Of a stretch of DNA of 64,000 bases, positions 15,908 through 23,966 are shown piece after piece (the stretch's first letter is position 1; every line of letters begins with the position of its first letter). Both the position numbers and the translations under genes were made by a program. A model generated the notes under the pieces. That model was not told where the DNA came from, did no database searches, and saw only the letters and a list, made by a program, of their open reading frames with translations. Source of the stretch: JAIXRY01 sp031972855 (lineage in GTDB: Bacteria; Patescibacteriota; Minisyncoccia; Phycocordibacterales; UBA9973); NCBI GenBank assembly GCA_031972855.1, contig DALYDY010000001.1, positions 139,071 to 203,070 of the forward strand. The letters run 5' to 3'.

Positions 15908-15920
15908 TCTTATTAAAAAT

Positions 15921-15946
15921 AAATAAAACCCTTTCGGGTTTTATTT
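15921..15946 (+). terminator. Terminator of the L,D-transpeptidase gene
   Basis: AAATAAAACCC-tttc-GGGTTTTATTT. Confidence 0.85.
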
Positions 15947-15951
15947 ATTTT

Positions 15952-16200
15952 GTTGCGGAAGAGGTGAGATTCGCCTTCGACTAAAAATATTGCCGTCGCA
16001 TATATTTTTGTCTAGGCACCGGCTCGAAAAATTTTCTGCTGAAAATTTTATACTCCGCTGTTCTAAAGTCCATCAAGGCATTAAAATGGACACCTGTGGA
16101 CGGCCCGGCTCAGTCTCTGACTTTGTCAGGCTTCGCGGTCTGCGCCTTTCGAATCCTCCCAACCTTACCGAAAACAAAATCACCCGACACTTTTGTGTCG
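15952..16200 (+). repeat. Non-coding structured region preceding tRNA-Ser, with a partial inverted tRNA-Ser copy
   Basis: No gene. It contains an AAAATTTT-ctgctg-AAAATTTT hairpin near 16027-16050, CTGAC-ttt-GTCAG near 16117-16130, and TGCGCCTTTCGAATCCTCCC at about 16140-16160. The last piece is an imperfect inverted copy of the tRNA-Ser T-arm (GGGGGGATTCGAA), in the same position relative to the tRNA as in the Lys and Arg units. Confidence 0.45.
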
Positions 16201-16216
16201 GGTTCATTTGTTTTTG

Positions 16217-16303
16217 CGGAGGCGGGGGGATTCGAACTCCCGGACCCCGTAAAGGGTCTCCTGTTTTCAAGACAGGTGCCTTCAACCACTCAGCCACACC
16301 TCC
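16217..16303 (-). tRNA. tRNA-Ser(TGA)
   Basis: 87 nt with a long variable arm. Acceptor GGAGGTG/CGCCTCC, anticodon stem CCTGT/ACAGG with loop CTTGAAA (anticodon TGA), T-loop TTCGAAT, discriminator G. The variable-arm stem is ACCCTTTACGGGGT. CCA not encoded. A hairpin ACCCGACACTTTTGTGTCGGGT downstream (16183-16206) is its terminator. Confidence 0.93.
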
Positions 16304-16394
16304 ATGTATATTACGTTTTTGGTTGAACGTTTAAGTACTATATCAAAAATATGACAAGAGAGCAATATTCAAAATACTATGATAGGATATCTAT

Positions 16395-16817
16395 ATGAAG
16401 TCTTTAGGAATTGATTATGGAACAAAAAAGGTTGGTTTTGCTATGTCTGACAATGATGGTATTATGGCTTTTCCTTTAAAAATAATAAAAAATGATGAAA
16501 ATTTAATAAAAAATATTTTAGATATAATTAGTGAAAATAATATAGAAATAATATTTGTCGGTAAGTCTATTTCGCAAACAGGGGAGAATAATAATGTTCA
16601 AAAAGATATTGAAAAGTTTCTAGAAAGATTAAAAGAAGAAATAAATATACCAATCAAGACTGTCATAGAATCTTTTACTAGTAGTCATTCCAGATATGGT
16701 TCTGATAAAAGTTCTTTTAATGATAGGAAGACAAAACAATTAAATGATGGACTTGTAGATGCAAAAGCTGCAACACTTATTTTACAGAGAGGTTTAGAAA
16801 CTATTAAAAATTTATAA
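16395..16817 (+). CDS. ruvX: Putative pre-16S rRNA nuclease/Holliday junction resolvase RuvX (YqgF)
   Basis: 140 residues, normal length. RNase H fold signatures: GIDYGTKKVGFAMSD (first Asp), IIFVGKSIS, VIESFTS (Glu), and DAKAATLILQ (last Asp). YqgF trims the 5' end of 16S rRNA in E. coli. TATGAT at 16378-16383 is 11 nt before ATG. Followed after 13 nt by a tRNA-binding-domain gene. Confidence 0.92.
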   Translation: MKSLGIDYGTKKVGFAMSDNDGIMAFPLKIIKNDENLIKNILDIISENNIEIIFVGKSISQTGENNNVQKDIEKFLERLKEEINIPIKTVIESFTSSHSRYGSDKSSFNDRKTKQLNDGLVDAKAATLILQRGLETIKNL

Positions 16818-16830
16818 TTTAAAAAATAAT

Positions 16831-17172
16831 ATGATAACAATTGATGATTTTGCAAAATTAGAAATAAAATTAGGAAAAATTTTGAGCGCAGAGCTTGTGG
16901 AAGGTTCTGATAAATTAGTTTTATTTAATATTGATCTTGGAGAAGAAACAGGTCCAAGACAAATCCTCTCTGGCGTGCGTGCTTATTTTCCAGACGAGCA
17001 AATGTTGGTAGGGAAGACTGTTCCTGTTATTGCAAACCTAGAACCTAGAACAATTAGAGGACATATTTCAAATGGAATGATTTTGTATGGAATACAAAAA
17101 GATGAAGAGGGTGAAATTCTAACGACTCTTGAACCAAATAAAGAATTACTTCCTGGATCTTTGGTTAGTTAA
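16831..17172 (+). CDS. Standalone tRNA-binding (TRBD/EMAP-II-like) domain protein
   Basis: 113 residues, a single OB-fold domain equal to the C-terminal dimerisation domain of methionyl-tRNA synthetase (MetG). IKLGKILSAELVEGSDKL, RQILSGVRAYF and SNGMIL are the conserved blocks. As a separate chain it may assist MetRS or other tRNA enzymes. Likely co-transcribed with ruvX. Confidence 0.85.
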   Translation: MITIDDFAKLEIKLGKILSAELVEGSDKLVLFNIDLGEETGPRQILSGVRAYFPDEQMLVGKTVPVIANLEPRTIRGHISNGMILYGIQKDEEGEILTTLEPNKELLPGSLVS

Positions 17173-17174
17173 TT

Positions 17175-17219
17175 AAAACCCCGCGAGACAATAAAATTTT
17201 ATTGTCTCGCGGGGTTTTT
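17175..17219 (+). terminator. Strong terminator of the ruvX operon
   Basis: AAAACCCCGCGAGACAATAA and its exact complement form a stem of about 20 bp around an AATT centre, then T run. The stem is far longer than needed for termination. Confidence 0.9.
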
Positions 17220-17269
17220 CATTACTTTCTCTTTAGAATAAAAAATTTAATTGCTATAATAAAAGAGTA

Positions 17270-18898
17270 ATGCGAAATATTTTTGCAAAACTTTTTAACC
17301 CTCCTTCATATTTAAAAATGCCTTCAGTTGGTGTTGATATTTCAGATAGGTCTATAAGATTTGTAGAATTTAAAGAGGATTATTTGGGTAACAAAAAACT
17401 GGCTCGTTATGGCCTAAAAGATATAGAAGCAGGAATAATATCAAATGGTAAAGTTTTAGATAGAGAAAAGCTGATAAAAATTTTAAATCAAATTAAAAAA
17501 GACTACAAATTGTCTTTCGTTAGAGCTTCTATACCAGAAGAGCAAGTGTATTTGTTTTCTATACAGATTCCAAAAGTTAAAGAAAACAATATAAGAGAGA
17601 CTATTGAACTCTTACTAGAAGAACATGTTCCAATTCCTGCTAATGAAATAGTTTTTGACTATCAAATTATAAGCGAATTAGAAAATAATTATAATATTGA
17701 AGTTACTGCTGTATCTACAAAAATAGTTGAAGATTATGCAGCAATATTTGAGGAAGCAGGACTGACTCTTGTTGGTTTTGAACTTGAAGCTCAGTCAATA
17801 ACTAGATCTATTATAAAAACAGGAGACTCTGGTACTTATATGGTCGTTGATTATGGTAATACTCGTACAGGACTTTCGTTTGTTGTTGATGGTATTGTGA
17901 GGTTTGCGTCTTCTGTAGATATTGGTAGCTCTATGCAAGATAAGGAATTATCTAGAGCTCTTTCTCTTGATGTAAAAATAATAGAAGAATTAAAGAAAAA
18001 AAATGGCTTACTAAAAACCAATAAAGACGAGGCTTTTTTCCAAGCAATATTAAGTGAGACAGCACTTCTTCGTGATGAAATAAATAAACACTTTATTTAT
18101 TGGCATACACACAAAGACGACTTTGGTGAAGTTAGACCTCCTGTTGATAAGATTCTTTTGTGTGGAGGAAATGCAAATCTTATAGGTCTTCCGGAATACT
18201 TGTCTTCATCTTTACGTGTACCTGTTATGCATTCTGATGTTTGGATAAATATTACAAACAGAACAAAATATATTCCACCTCTAGAAAGAGGGCCGGCTTT
18301 GTCTTACCCAACAGCAATAGGTCTAGCTCTTGCTGAAGATAATTCTCTTGTTAATTTGCTCCCTCTGAATTTTCAAAAGACACTAAAGAAAATACTCTTT
18401 CTAAGGTTTGCAAACTTATTTGTTATATCTTTATCAGTCTCTTTTTTACTTGGAACAATACTTTTAATTCCAACATATATTATTGGAAATGAAAGATTGT
18501 TGGACTTAGAATCAAAAATATCACTTCAAGATAAAACACAATTAAATCAACAAGAATCAATTGTTTTAACTGATACAGAAGATATAGTTTCTAAATTAAA
18601 AATATTCCCCGATGGAGATATACAAAATAATTCATTTGTATCTGGGGTTATTATTCCTATAACTGAAAAGTCTAAAAATACTGTAAATATAAATTCAATA
18701 TTATATGAATATAGAACAAACAAAGAAGATATAAATATAAAGATTTCAGGAAAAGCTTCCACAAGAAATATTCTTGCTACTTTTGAGCAAAACTTAAATA
18801 AAAGTGAATTATTTAAAAAAGTAAATTTACCAATATCTAATTTCGTAAAAGGAAAAGATATTGATTTTACTATAGATGGACTTATTACATATGAATAA
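17270..18898 (+). CDS. pilM: Type IV pilus assembly PilM-PilN fusion
   Basis: 542 residues. Residues 15-365 are the actin-like PilM/FtsA-fold ATPase: VGVDISDRSIRFVEF (phosphate 1), YMVVDYGNTRTGLSFV (phosphate 2) and ILLCGGNANLIGLPEYL (adenosine). A membrane helix at about 380-405 is followed by a 130-residue external domain like PilN. Separate PilM and PilN proteins bind through the PilN cytoplasmic tail, so a fusion is functionally sensible. TATAAT 17255-17260 is 9 nt before ATG. First gene of a three-gene pilus operon. Confidence 0.88.
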   Translation: MRNIFAKLFNPPSYLKMPSVGVDISDRSIRFVEFKEDYLGNKKLARYGLKDIEAGIISNGKVLDREKLIKILNQIKKDYKLSFVRASIPEEQVYLFSIQIPKVKENNIRETIELLLEEHVPIPANEIVFDYQIISELENNYNIEVTAVSTKIVEDYAAIFEEAGLTLVGFELEAQSITRSIIKTGDSGTYMVVDYGNTRTGLSFVVDGIVRFASSVDIGSSMQDKELSRALSLDVKIIEELKKKNGLLKTNKDEAFFQAILSETALLRDEINKHFIYWHTHKDDFGEVRPPVDKILLCGGNANLIGLPEYLSSSLRVPVMHSDVWINITNRTKYIPPLERGPALSYPTAIGLALAEDNSLVNLLPLNFQKTLKKILFLRFANLFVISLSVSFLLGTILLIPTYIIGNERLLDLESKISLQDKTQLNQQESIVLTDTEDIVSKLKIFPDGDIQNNSFVSGVIIPITEKSKNTVNINSILYEYRTNKEDINIKISGKASTRNILATFEQNLNKSELFKKVNLPISNFVKGKDIDFTIDGLITYE

Positions 18899-19466
18899 TA
18901 AAATAATTAAAAACACCATAGCGACTTTAATTGTTTCATTTATATTGATGGTTTTGTGTATTTTGTTGTTTGTTTTTAGTATTTCAAAAATAAAAAAAAT
19001 ATCAAACAATATTCTAAAAGCACAAGAAGATATAGCCTCCCTAAAAGATATCTCAGGTAGAATGATAGCTTTGTCTCGTTCACAAAATTCTCTTAAAGAA
19101 GCTCATGATAAATTGGATGTTTATTATATAACTGAAAATAGTGTCCCTGATTTTTTGAGTGAAATAGAAAATTATGGAAAATCAATCAATACTTCTGTAG
19201 ACTTTCAAATGATTGATAAAAATAATACAAAATCTAATTCAATAACAATTAAAATAAATGCAGAAGGGAATTTTAAGTCAATTCTTAATTTTACAAATTA
19301 TTTAGAAACTCTTCCTTACTATACAAAATTCAATCGCGTATTTTTAGTTTCAAAGCCAATAGAAAATATTGTTGTCGATCCAAAATCAAAAACCCCAACA
19401 TTGTCTAATATTTGGAAAGCAGAATATTCACTAGAAGTTTTAAGTTTTATTCCTACTAAAAATTAA
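18891..19466 (+). CDS. pilO: PilO-like pilus inner-membrane protein
   Basis: 191 residues from ATG 18891, which overlaps the PilM stop (ATGAATAA); the ATG at 18876 would create a larger overlap. Membrane helix at residues 9-33, a coiled coil to about residue 80, then a ferredoxin-like domain (INAEGNFKSILNFTNYLETLPYYTKF). PilO pairs with PilN to align the pilus machine in the envelope. Confidence 0.78.
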   Translation: MNNKIIKNTIATLIVSFILMVLCILLFVFSISKIKKISNNILKAQEDIASLKDISGRMIALSRSQNSLKEAHDKLDVYYITENSVPDFLSEIENYGKSINTSVDFQMIDKNNTKSNSITIKINAEGNFKSILNFTNYLETLPYYTKFNRVFLVSKPIENIVVDPKSKTPTLSNIWKAEYSLEVLSFIPTKN

Positions 19467-19468
19467 TT

Positions 19469-19783
19469 ATGCAAATAAATAATCTTCTAAAAAATCCAAT
19501 AAAATTTCACAAGAGAAATCCTCTAGCTATTGTTTTTAATGTTTGGTACTTGATATTGTCCATGTTCTTAGTGTTGTCAGTATTTATTGGAATTTATGCT
19601 AAAAATTTATTTGATAGTGTAAATAATTCTGTTTATGAAGGAAATCCAAATCAAATAATAAGAACAGATAAAGATGTCTCTTATGAAAAAATAAACAATA
19701 TAGAAAAGTTTTTTAATAATAGAAAAGAAAATTTTCCATCGGTAAATAGTATAATCAATACAGTAGGGGATCCTTCTTTGTAA
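19469..19783 (+). CDS. Hypothetical membrane protein, third gene of the pilus operon
   Basis: 104 residues, starts 2 nt after the PilO stop. Basic N-terminus, one membrane helix (residues 22-44), then a polar external tail of 60 residues. Not recognised; position and topology suggest a pilus accessory subunit (a PilP-like role would be speculation). Confidence 0.6.
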   Translation: MQINNLLKNPIKFHKRNPLAIVFNVWYLILSMFLVLSVFIGIYAKNLFDSVNNSVYEGNPNQIIRTDKDVSYEKINNIEKFFNNRKENFPSVNSIINTVGDPSL

Positions 19784-19795
19784 GAAAGTAGTTTG

Positions 19796-19867
19796 TGCCC
19801 TCGCGAGGAATCGAACCTCGAATAACGGCTTAGAAGTCCGCAGTTATATCCATTTAACTACAAGGGC
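19796..19867 (-). tRNA. tRNA-Arg(TCT)
   Basis: Acceptor GCCCTTG/CGAGGGC, D-stem GTTA/TAAC, anticodon loop CTTCTAA (anticodon TCT), T-arm CGAGG-TTCGATT-CCTCG. Anticodon stem GCGGA/GCCGT has an A-G mismatch next to the loop. Discriminator A, CCA not encoded. The 196-bp gap to tRNA-Val is very AT-rich and holds no gene. Confidence 0.88.
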
Positions 19868-20063
19868 GTATTAGGTTTTATAAACTTAGTGTGTTCATAT
19901 TTCTTACCACTACAAGGTCTTATATATTTATATATAACACATAATTTACATGTAGTATTGCTATCTTATCAAATATAGATAATTTAATAAAGTATTTCTA
20001 AATATTGTATTTTTTATAAAATTATTGTAATATAACCCTATTGGATACAAATGTTTCCTTTTT

Positions 20064-20136
20064 GGGCGATTAGCTCAGTTGGTAGAGCAACGCTTTTACA
20101 CAGCGAAGGTCAGAGGTTCGAGTCCTCTATCGCCCA
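20064..20136 (+). tRNA. tRNA-Val(TAC)
   Basis: Acceptor GGGCGAT/ATCGCCC, D-stem GCTC/GAGC, anticodon stem ACGCT/AGCGA with loop TTTACAC (anticodon TAC), T-arm AGAGG-TTCGAGT-CCTCT, discriminator A. Confidence 0.95.
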
Positions 20137-20302
20137 CAAAATCAAAAACCTCATTCTGAAAGAATGAGGTTTTTGATTTTTGAGGTAAATAGGGGATGAG
20201 AAAGACGGAGGCGCGAAGCCGGTTTTGTAAAAACCGTTGCCGAGTCGGGGTCGATAAATTTTAAAAAAATATTAGTGACCGAGTCCTCTATCGCCCACAA
20301 AA
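20119..20302 (+). repeat. Direct duplication of the tRNA-Val 3' end flanking a 138-bp structured spacer
   Basis: Exact 23-bp direct repeats at 20119-20141 (inside the tRNA) and 20280-20302. The spacer holds the tRNA terminator and a non-coding stretch with GGCGCGAAGCCGG and a CGGTTTTGTAAAAACCG hairpin. The second copy is followed by its own terminator, so tRNA end plus terminator are duplicated as a unit. Confidence 0.75.
20141..20177 (+). terminator. Terminator of tRNA-Val
   Basis: ATCAAAAACCTCATTCT-gaa-AGAATGAGGTTTTTGAT followed by T run. Confidence 0.9.
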
Positions 20303-20337
20303 ACAAAAACTCACTCTTCTGGAGTGAGTTTTTGTTT
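20303..20337 (+). terminator. Second terminator, after the duplicated tRNA-Val end
   Basis: ACAAAAACTCACTC-ttctg-GAGTGAGTTTTTGT, T run; also serves the convergent RDD gene. Confidence 0.85.
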
Positions 20338-20343
20338 TAATAT

Positions 20344-20820
20344 CTATTCATTATTTAAAACAATAGTGTCTGCAATTAAGTCGTGTAATGCTTGTTTATT
20401 TTTTGTAAAAAAGTATATAAGCCACCCAATATAAAAAGGTATAAATCTTGTAACTATTTTTGAAAACTCTCTTTTGAAAGATTGTGTCTTTTTTATTTTA
20501 TTTCCTTCAAAGTCTGTTACATGAATATTTAGAATATGTTTTCCAAGTGTTCCGCTATGTTCTTTTGAATTCATTATTGCATTATAGATAACATTTAATA
20601 TTATAAATAAAAATATAGAAACTAGAACATATAAATAACTTACTCCGTGAATAATTTTCATTATTATCGAAGTAATTCCAAAAGAAATAATAATTATAGT
20701 TATGTCGTCTATGAGTATTGCAAGTGCTCTTTTCCAAAAAGGTGCAAAATTTTTCTCTAAACTAGAATGTATTTCCAAGGGTTGTATTTCTGGAATAATT
20801 TGTGATTCTTTGTTTTCCAT
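20344..20820 (-). CDS. RDD-family membrane protein
   Basis: 158 residues. FWKRALAILIDDI (R and D of the RDD motif), three or four membrane helices, SGTLGKHILNIHVTDFEG, and the final QALHDLIADTIVL with the last Asp. RDD proteins are small membrane proteins of mostly unknown role, some acting in ion or metabolite transport. Confidence 0.85.
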   Translation of the reverse strand: MENKESQIIPEIQPLEIHSSLEKNFAPFWKRALAILIDDITIIIISFGITSIIMKIIHGVSYLYVLVSIFLFIILNVIYNAIMNSKEHSGTLGKHILNIHVTDFEGNKIKKTQSFKREFSKIVTRFIPFYIGWLIYFFTKNKQALHDLIADTIVLNNE

Positions 20821-20861
20821 ATTGTTTTATATGAGTTATTGCTGTATTGTAACATTAACAC

Positions 20862-21626
20862 ATGGGAAATATCAAAACACCAAAAATAATATACGAAGAC
20901 GATCTCGTGCTGGTTATAGATAAACCGGCAGGTTTGATAGTTCATGCAGATGGCAAAAGAGAGCAAGAAACACTTGTTGATTGGTTGCTTGAAAATCGCC
21001 CAGAACTAAAAGATATTGGAGAACAAATGGTTGTAAAAAAAGATGGGGAAGACTTCATTATTCCAAGACCAGGTATTATGCATCGTTTAGACAAAGAAAC
21101 ATCTGGTGTAATGATTATTGCAAAAACAGATGCAATGTTTAAGTTTTTAAAAAGACAATTTTTTGAACACACAATTAAGAAAACTTATCGCGCTTTTGTG
21201 TACGGACACTTATCAAACGATATTGGAATGATTGATGCTCCAATAGGAAGAAGTTCTACTGATATTCGTATGTGGAATGCTGGACGTGGAGCTCGTGGTG
21301 AGAGAAGGGAAGCCAAGACTCGTTATAGAGTTCTTTCTCGTTTTATTGATCCAGAAAGCAATGAAAAAGTTAGTGAAATTGAAGCATATCCTCAAACAGG
21401 GAGAACACATCAAATTCGTGTTCACTTTAAGTTTATAAATCATCCAATTGTCTCTGATTTCTTGTATTCCCAAAACAAACCAAAACTACTTGGTTTTGAT
21501 AGGGTAGCATTACACGCCTATTCTCTAGAAGTGGCTTTTCCAGGGGGAGAAAGGAAGACTTTTAATGTAGAACCACCAGAAGATTTCAAAAAAGCTGAAG
21601 AACTTGCAAAAGCCCTAAAAATGTGA
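20862..21626 (+). CDS. RluA-family pseudouridine synthase
   Basis: 254 residues. YEDDLVLVIDKPAGLIVH, MHRLDKETSGVMIIAK (catalytic Asp in HRLDKETSG), and TGRTHQIRVH are the three RluA blocks. It converts specific uridines in rRNA or tRNA. No S4 domain is seen at the N-terminus, so it resembles RluA/RluC-short forms. It is upstream of rplS, 16 nt apart, and probably co-transcribed. Confidence 0.92.
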   Translation: MGNIKTPKIIYEDDLVLVIDKPAGLIVHADGKREQETLVDWLLENRPELKDIGEQMVVKKDGEDFIIPRPGIMHRLDKETSGVMIIAKTDAMFKFLKRQFFEHTIKKTYRAFVYGHLSNDIGMIDAPIGRSSTDIRMWNAGRGARGERREAKTRYRVLSRFIDPESNEKVSEIEAYPQTGRTHQIRVHFKFINHPIVSDFLYSQNKPKLLGFDRVALHAYSLEVAFPGGERKTFNVEPPEDFKKAEELAKALKM

Positions 21627-21642
21627 TACATTCACTCTACTT

Positions 21643-22083
21643 ATGGCAACAGAAAATATTAGCTTTTCTCCTACAGTAAATGTAGAAGAACGCAAAAAAA
21701 TCAATATAAAAGCAGGAGACACTGTTCGTGTTTGGAATAAAATCCAAGAAAAAGGAAAAACACGTCTACAGGCTTTCGAAGGACTAGTTCTTGCTCGCAA
21801 ACACGGTACAGAAGCAGGTGCAACTTTTACAGTTCGCAAAGTTTCTAATGGTGTTGGTGTAGAACGTATTTTCCCTCTATATTCTCCAAGTATCGACAGA
21901 ATAGAAATCTTGAAGAAATCAAGTGTTCGTCGTTCAAAACTATACTTTATTCGTGAAAAAGCTGTTAAGGAAGTTGCAAAACGTCTAAAAAGTGTGGTTG
22001 TTGCTTTTCAAAAAGGAAAACCTGTTGAAGAAGAATTGATTGAAGCAGAAACAGAAGAAAATACTTCAGAAAATGCAGAATAG
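21643..22083 (+). CDS. rplS: 50S ribosomal protein bL19
   Basis: 146 residues. GDTVRVWNKIQEKGKTRLQAFEGLVLARK and GVGVERIFPLYSP are diagnostic for bL19, which lies at the 30S-50S interface. The C-terminus has about 30 additional acidic residues (VEEELIEAETEEN...), a tail not seen in E. coli L19 but frequent in CPR ribosomal proteins. Confidence 0.96.
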   Translation: MATENISFSPTVNVEERKKINIKAGDTVRVWNKIQEKGKTRLQAFEGLVLARKHGTEAGATFTVRKVSNGVGVERIFPLYSPSIDRIEILKKSSVRRSKLYFIREKAVKEVAKRLKSVVVAFQKGKPVEEELIEAETEENTSENAE

Positions 22084-22089
22084 TTAAAA

Positions 22090-22126
22090 AGAAAAGTGCG
22101 TCCCGTTCGGGACGCACTTTTCTTTT
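22090..22126 (+). terminator. Terminator of rplS
   Basis: AAAGAAAAGTGCGTCCC-gttc-GGGACGCACTTTTCTTT. Confidence 0.9.
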
Positions 22127-22179
22127 TAAATTTTTTCAGCTTGAAATAAACACTATTTTAATGTATATTGTCAGCATAT

Positions 22180-22263
22180 GCGCAGGTGGCGAAACTGGTA
22201 GACGCACTACCTTGAGGTGGTAGCGCCCGCAAGGGCATGGAAGTTCAAGTCTTCTCTTGCGCA
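22180..22263 (+). tRNA. tRNA-Leu(GAG)
   Basis: 84 nt with a variable arm (CGCCC-gcaa-GGGCA). Acceptor GCGCAGG/CTTGCGC with one G-T pair, anticodon stem CTACC/GGTAG with loop TTGAGGT (anticodon GAG), T-loop TTCAAGT. Discriminator A. Confidence 0.93.
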
Positions 22264-22272
22264 CATAAACTC

Positions 22273-22303
22273 TTAAGCCCGGCTCTAGTAGAGTTGGGCT
22301 TTT
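22273..22303 (+). terminator. Terminator of tRNA-Leu
   Basis: AAGCCCGGCTCTA-gt-AGAGTTGGGCTT with one G-T pair, then T run. Confidence 0.8.
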
Positions 22304-22344
22304 GATTTTTCTCTATATTTTATGTATTTGTTATAATTAAAAAC

Positions 22345-22926
22345 ATGATTATAAGACCAAAATCAAAACAACCAATACCGGAAAATGCTACAAAAGTATT
22401 TAAAGGTAAGATATTTGATGTTTATCAATGGGAACAAAAAATGTTTGATGGAAGTGTTTCTGTTTTTGAAAAGATAAAACGTCCAGACACTGTCTTGGTT
22501 TTACCTGTGTTAGATAATGGGAATATTATAATTGCCGAAGAAGAACAACCTGGTGCTGAAATGGTTATACAAGCTATTGGGGGAAGAGTAGAAGAAGGAG
22601 AGGATGTTTTAGATGCTATAAAGAGAGAATTATTAGAAGAGAGTGGGTATGAAGCATCTAAATTTATTCTTTGGAAGGCTTTTCAGCCAGAGACAAAGAC
22701 AGATAGAGCAATTTATTTTTTTATAGCAAAAGGTTTAATAAAGGTTGGTGAAAATTCGATAGATAATGGTGAAAAAATATCTTTAAAAGAAATTACATTT
22801 GATGAATTATTAAAACTTGCTTATGATATGAAATTAGGAGACAAAGAAATAGTACCTGATTTATTAAAAGCCTCTATTGATCAAGATTTGAAAGAAGAAT
22901 TAATAAAATTATTTAGCCCAAATTAA
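22345..22926 (+). CDS. NUDIX hydrolase, ADP-ribose pyrophosphatase-like
   Basis: 193 residues. The NUDIX box is GGRVEEGEDVLDAIKRELLEESGYE (GX5EX7REUXEEXGU) near residue 78. The N-terminal strand domain before it resembles NudF-type ADP-sugar pyrophosphatases. TATAAT 22332-22337 is 7 nt before ATG. Confidence 0.88.
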   Translation: MIIRPKSKQPIPENATKVFKGKIFDVYQWEQKMFDGSVSVFEKIKRPDTVLVLPVLDNGNIIIAEEEQPGAEMVIQAIGGRVEEGEDVLDAIKRELLEESGYEASKFILWKAFQPETKTDRAIYFFIAKGLIKVGENSIDNGEKISLKEITFDELLKLAYDMKLGDKEIVPDLLKASIDQDLKEELIKLFSPN

Positions 22927-22966
22927 TTTTTGAAAACATCGTATATTTTGATACTATATAAAAATA

Positions 22967-23965
22967 ATGAATATAAATTTTTTGTTTGGAATACTTTTCT
23001 CGCTTGTAGGACTTTTAATAGCCCTGTATTTATTCCGTAAAAAGAAAGCATTACAAAAGCCCTTTTGTCCTCTTCGTGCCGATTGTCATACTGTAATACA
23101 AAGTAACTATGCTTCAATGTTTGGTGTACCTTTGGAATATTTTGGGATAGGGTATTATCTTTTGTCTGCTATTTTATACGCAACACCTTTTGCTTTTAAT
23201 TTTTTAGATATTGTATTACTTAAAACAATTCTTATTGCACTTTCTGTTGTTGGAGCAATTTTTTCAATATATCTAATAGCTCTCCAGGCTTTTGTTATTA
23301 AGTCTTGGTGTTCTTGGTGTGTTTTGTCAGCCACAATATCAATCATACTTTTTATAATATCTTCTATATCTCTAACTCCTGAAGTCTTCGCTCTCATCGC
23401 TTCATTTAAAAGATTTATAATTATTATTCATGTTCTTGCTGTTGTTATTGGAATGGGAAGTGCTTTTGTTACTGATAGACTTTTCTTTAAGTTTTTGAAA
23501 GATTACAAAATTTCAGAAGAAGAAAAAAACATTATGGACGAAGTTTCAAAAGTGATTTGGTACTCCCTTTTTGTTGTAATTATTTCTGGAATATTTATCT
23601 ATATGACAAATATGGAAGGGTATAACAACTCTCCAAAATTTTGGGTAAAAATGATAGCTGTTTTGGTTGTTACAATAAATGGTATATTTTTGAATGTTGT
23701 TATTTCTCCAAAACTTATATCTATTAATTTTTTGAATGAAGTGCCGTTCTCAAGAGATATATCTAAGAAAAGAAAACTCGCATTTGCTCTCGGTGCAATA
23801 TCTTTATCTTCTTGGCTTACAGCATTTTGTCTTGCTATGTTAAAAAATCTGCCTTATAATCTCTTTGAAATTTTTGGTGCATATTTCGTAATTTTAGTTT
23901 TAGCTATTTTAGGTAGTCAGGTTTTCGAATATGTATTATCAAATAAAAAAATAAATATTTCATAA
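22967..23965 (+). CDS. VKOR-family membrane oxidoreductase with extra membrane domain
   Basis: 332 residues. Residues 1-135 are a vitamin K epoxide reductase domain: CPLRADCHTVIQSNYASMFGVPLEYFG (first Cys pair with the conserved Ser) and SWCSWCVLSA (CxxC that contacts quinone). Residues 140-330 add five or six membrane helices not part of VKOR, similar in pattern to DUF2269-type proteins. VKOR replaces DsbB in many bacteria, so with the dsbB at 4534 this genome has two quinone-linked thiol oxidases. One nt separates it from the next gene. Confidence 0.82.
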   Translation: MNINFLFGILFSLVGLLIALYLFRKKKALQKPFCPLRADCHTVIQSNYASMFGVPLEYFGIGYYLLSAILYATPFAFNFLDIVLLKTILIALSVVGAIFSIYLIALQAFVIKSWCSWCVLSATISIILFIISSISLTPEVFALIASFKRFIIIIHVLAVVIGMGSAFVTDRLFFKFLKDYKISEEEKNIMDEVSKVIWYSLFVVIISGIFIYMTNMEGYNNSPKFWVKMIAVLVVTINGIFLNVVISPKLISINFLNEVPFSRDISKKRKLAFALGAISLSSWLTAFCLAMLKNLPYNLFEIFGAYFVILVLAILGSQVFEYVLSNKKINIS

Positions 23966-23966
23966 T

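Noticed and set aside
16073..16297. Minus-strand frame with a protein-like start (MAEWLKAPVLKTGDP)
   Set aside because: It is the translation of tRNA-Ser and its flank, a well-known artefact; no gene evidence.
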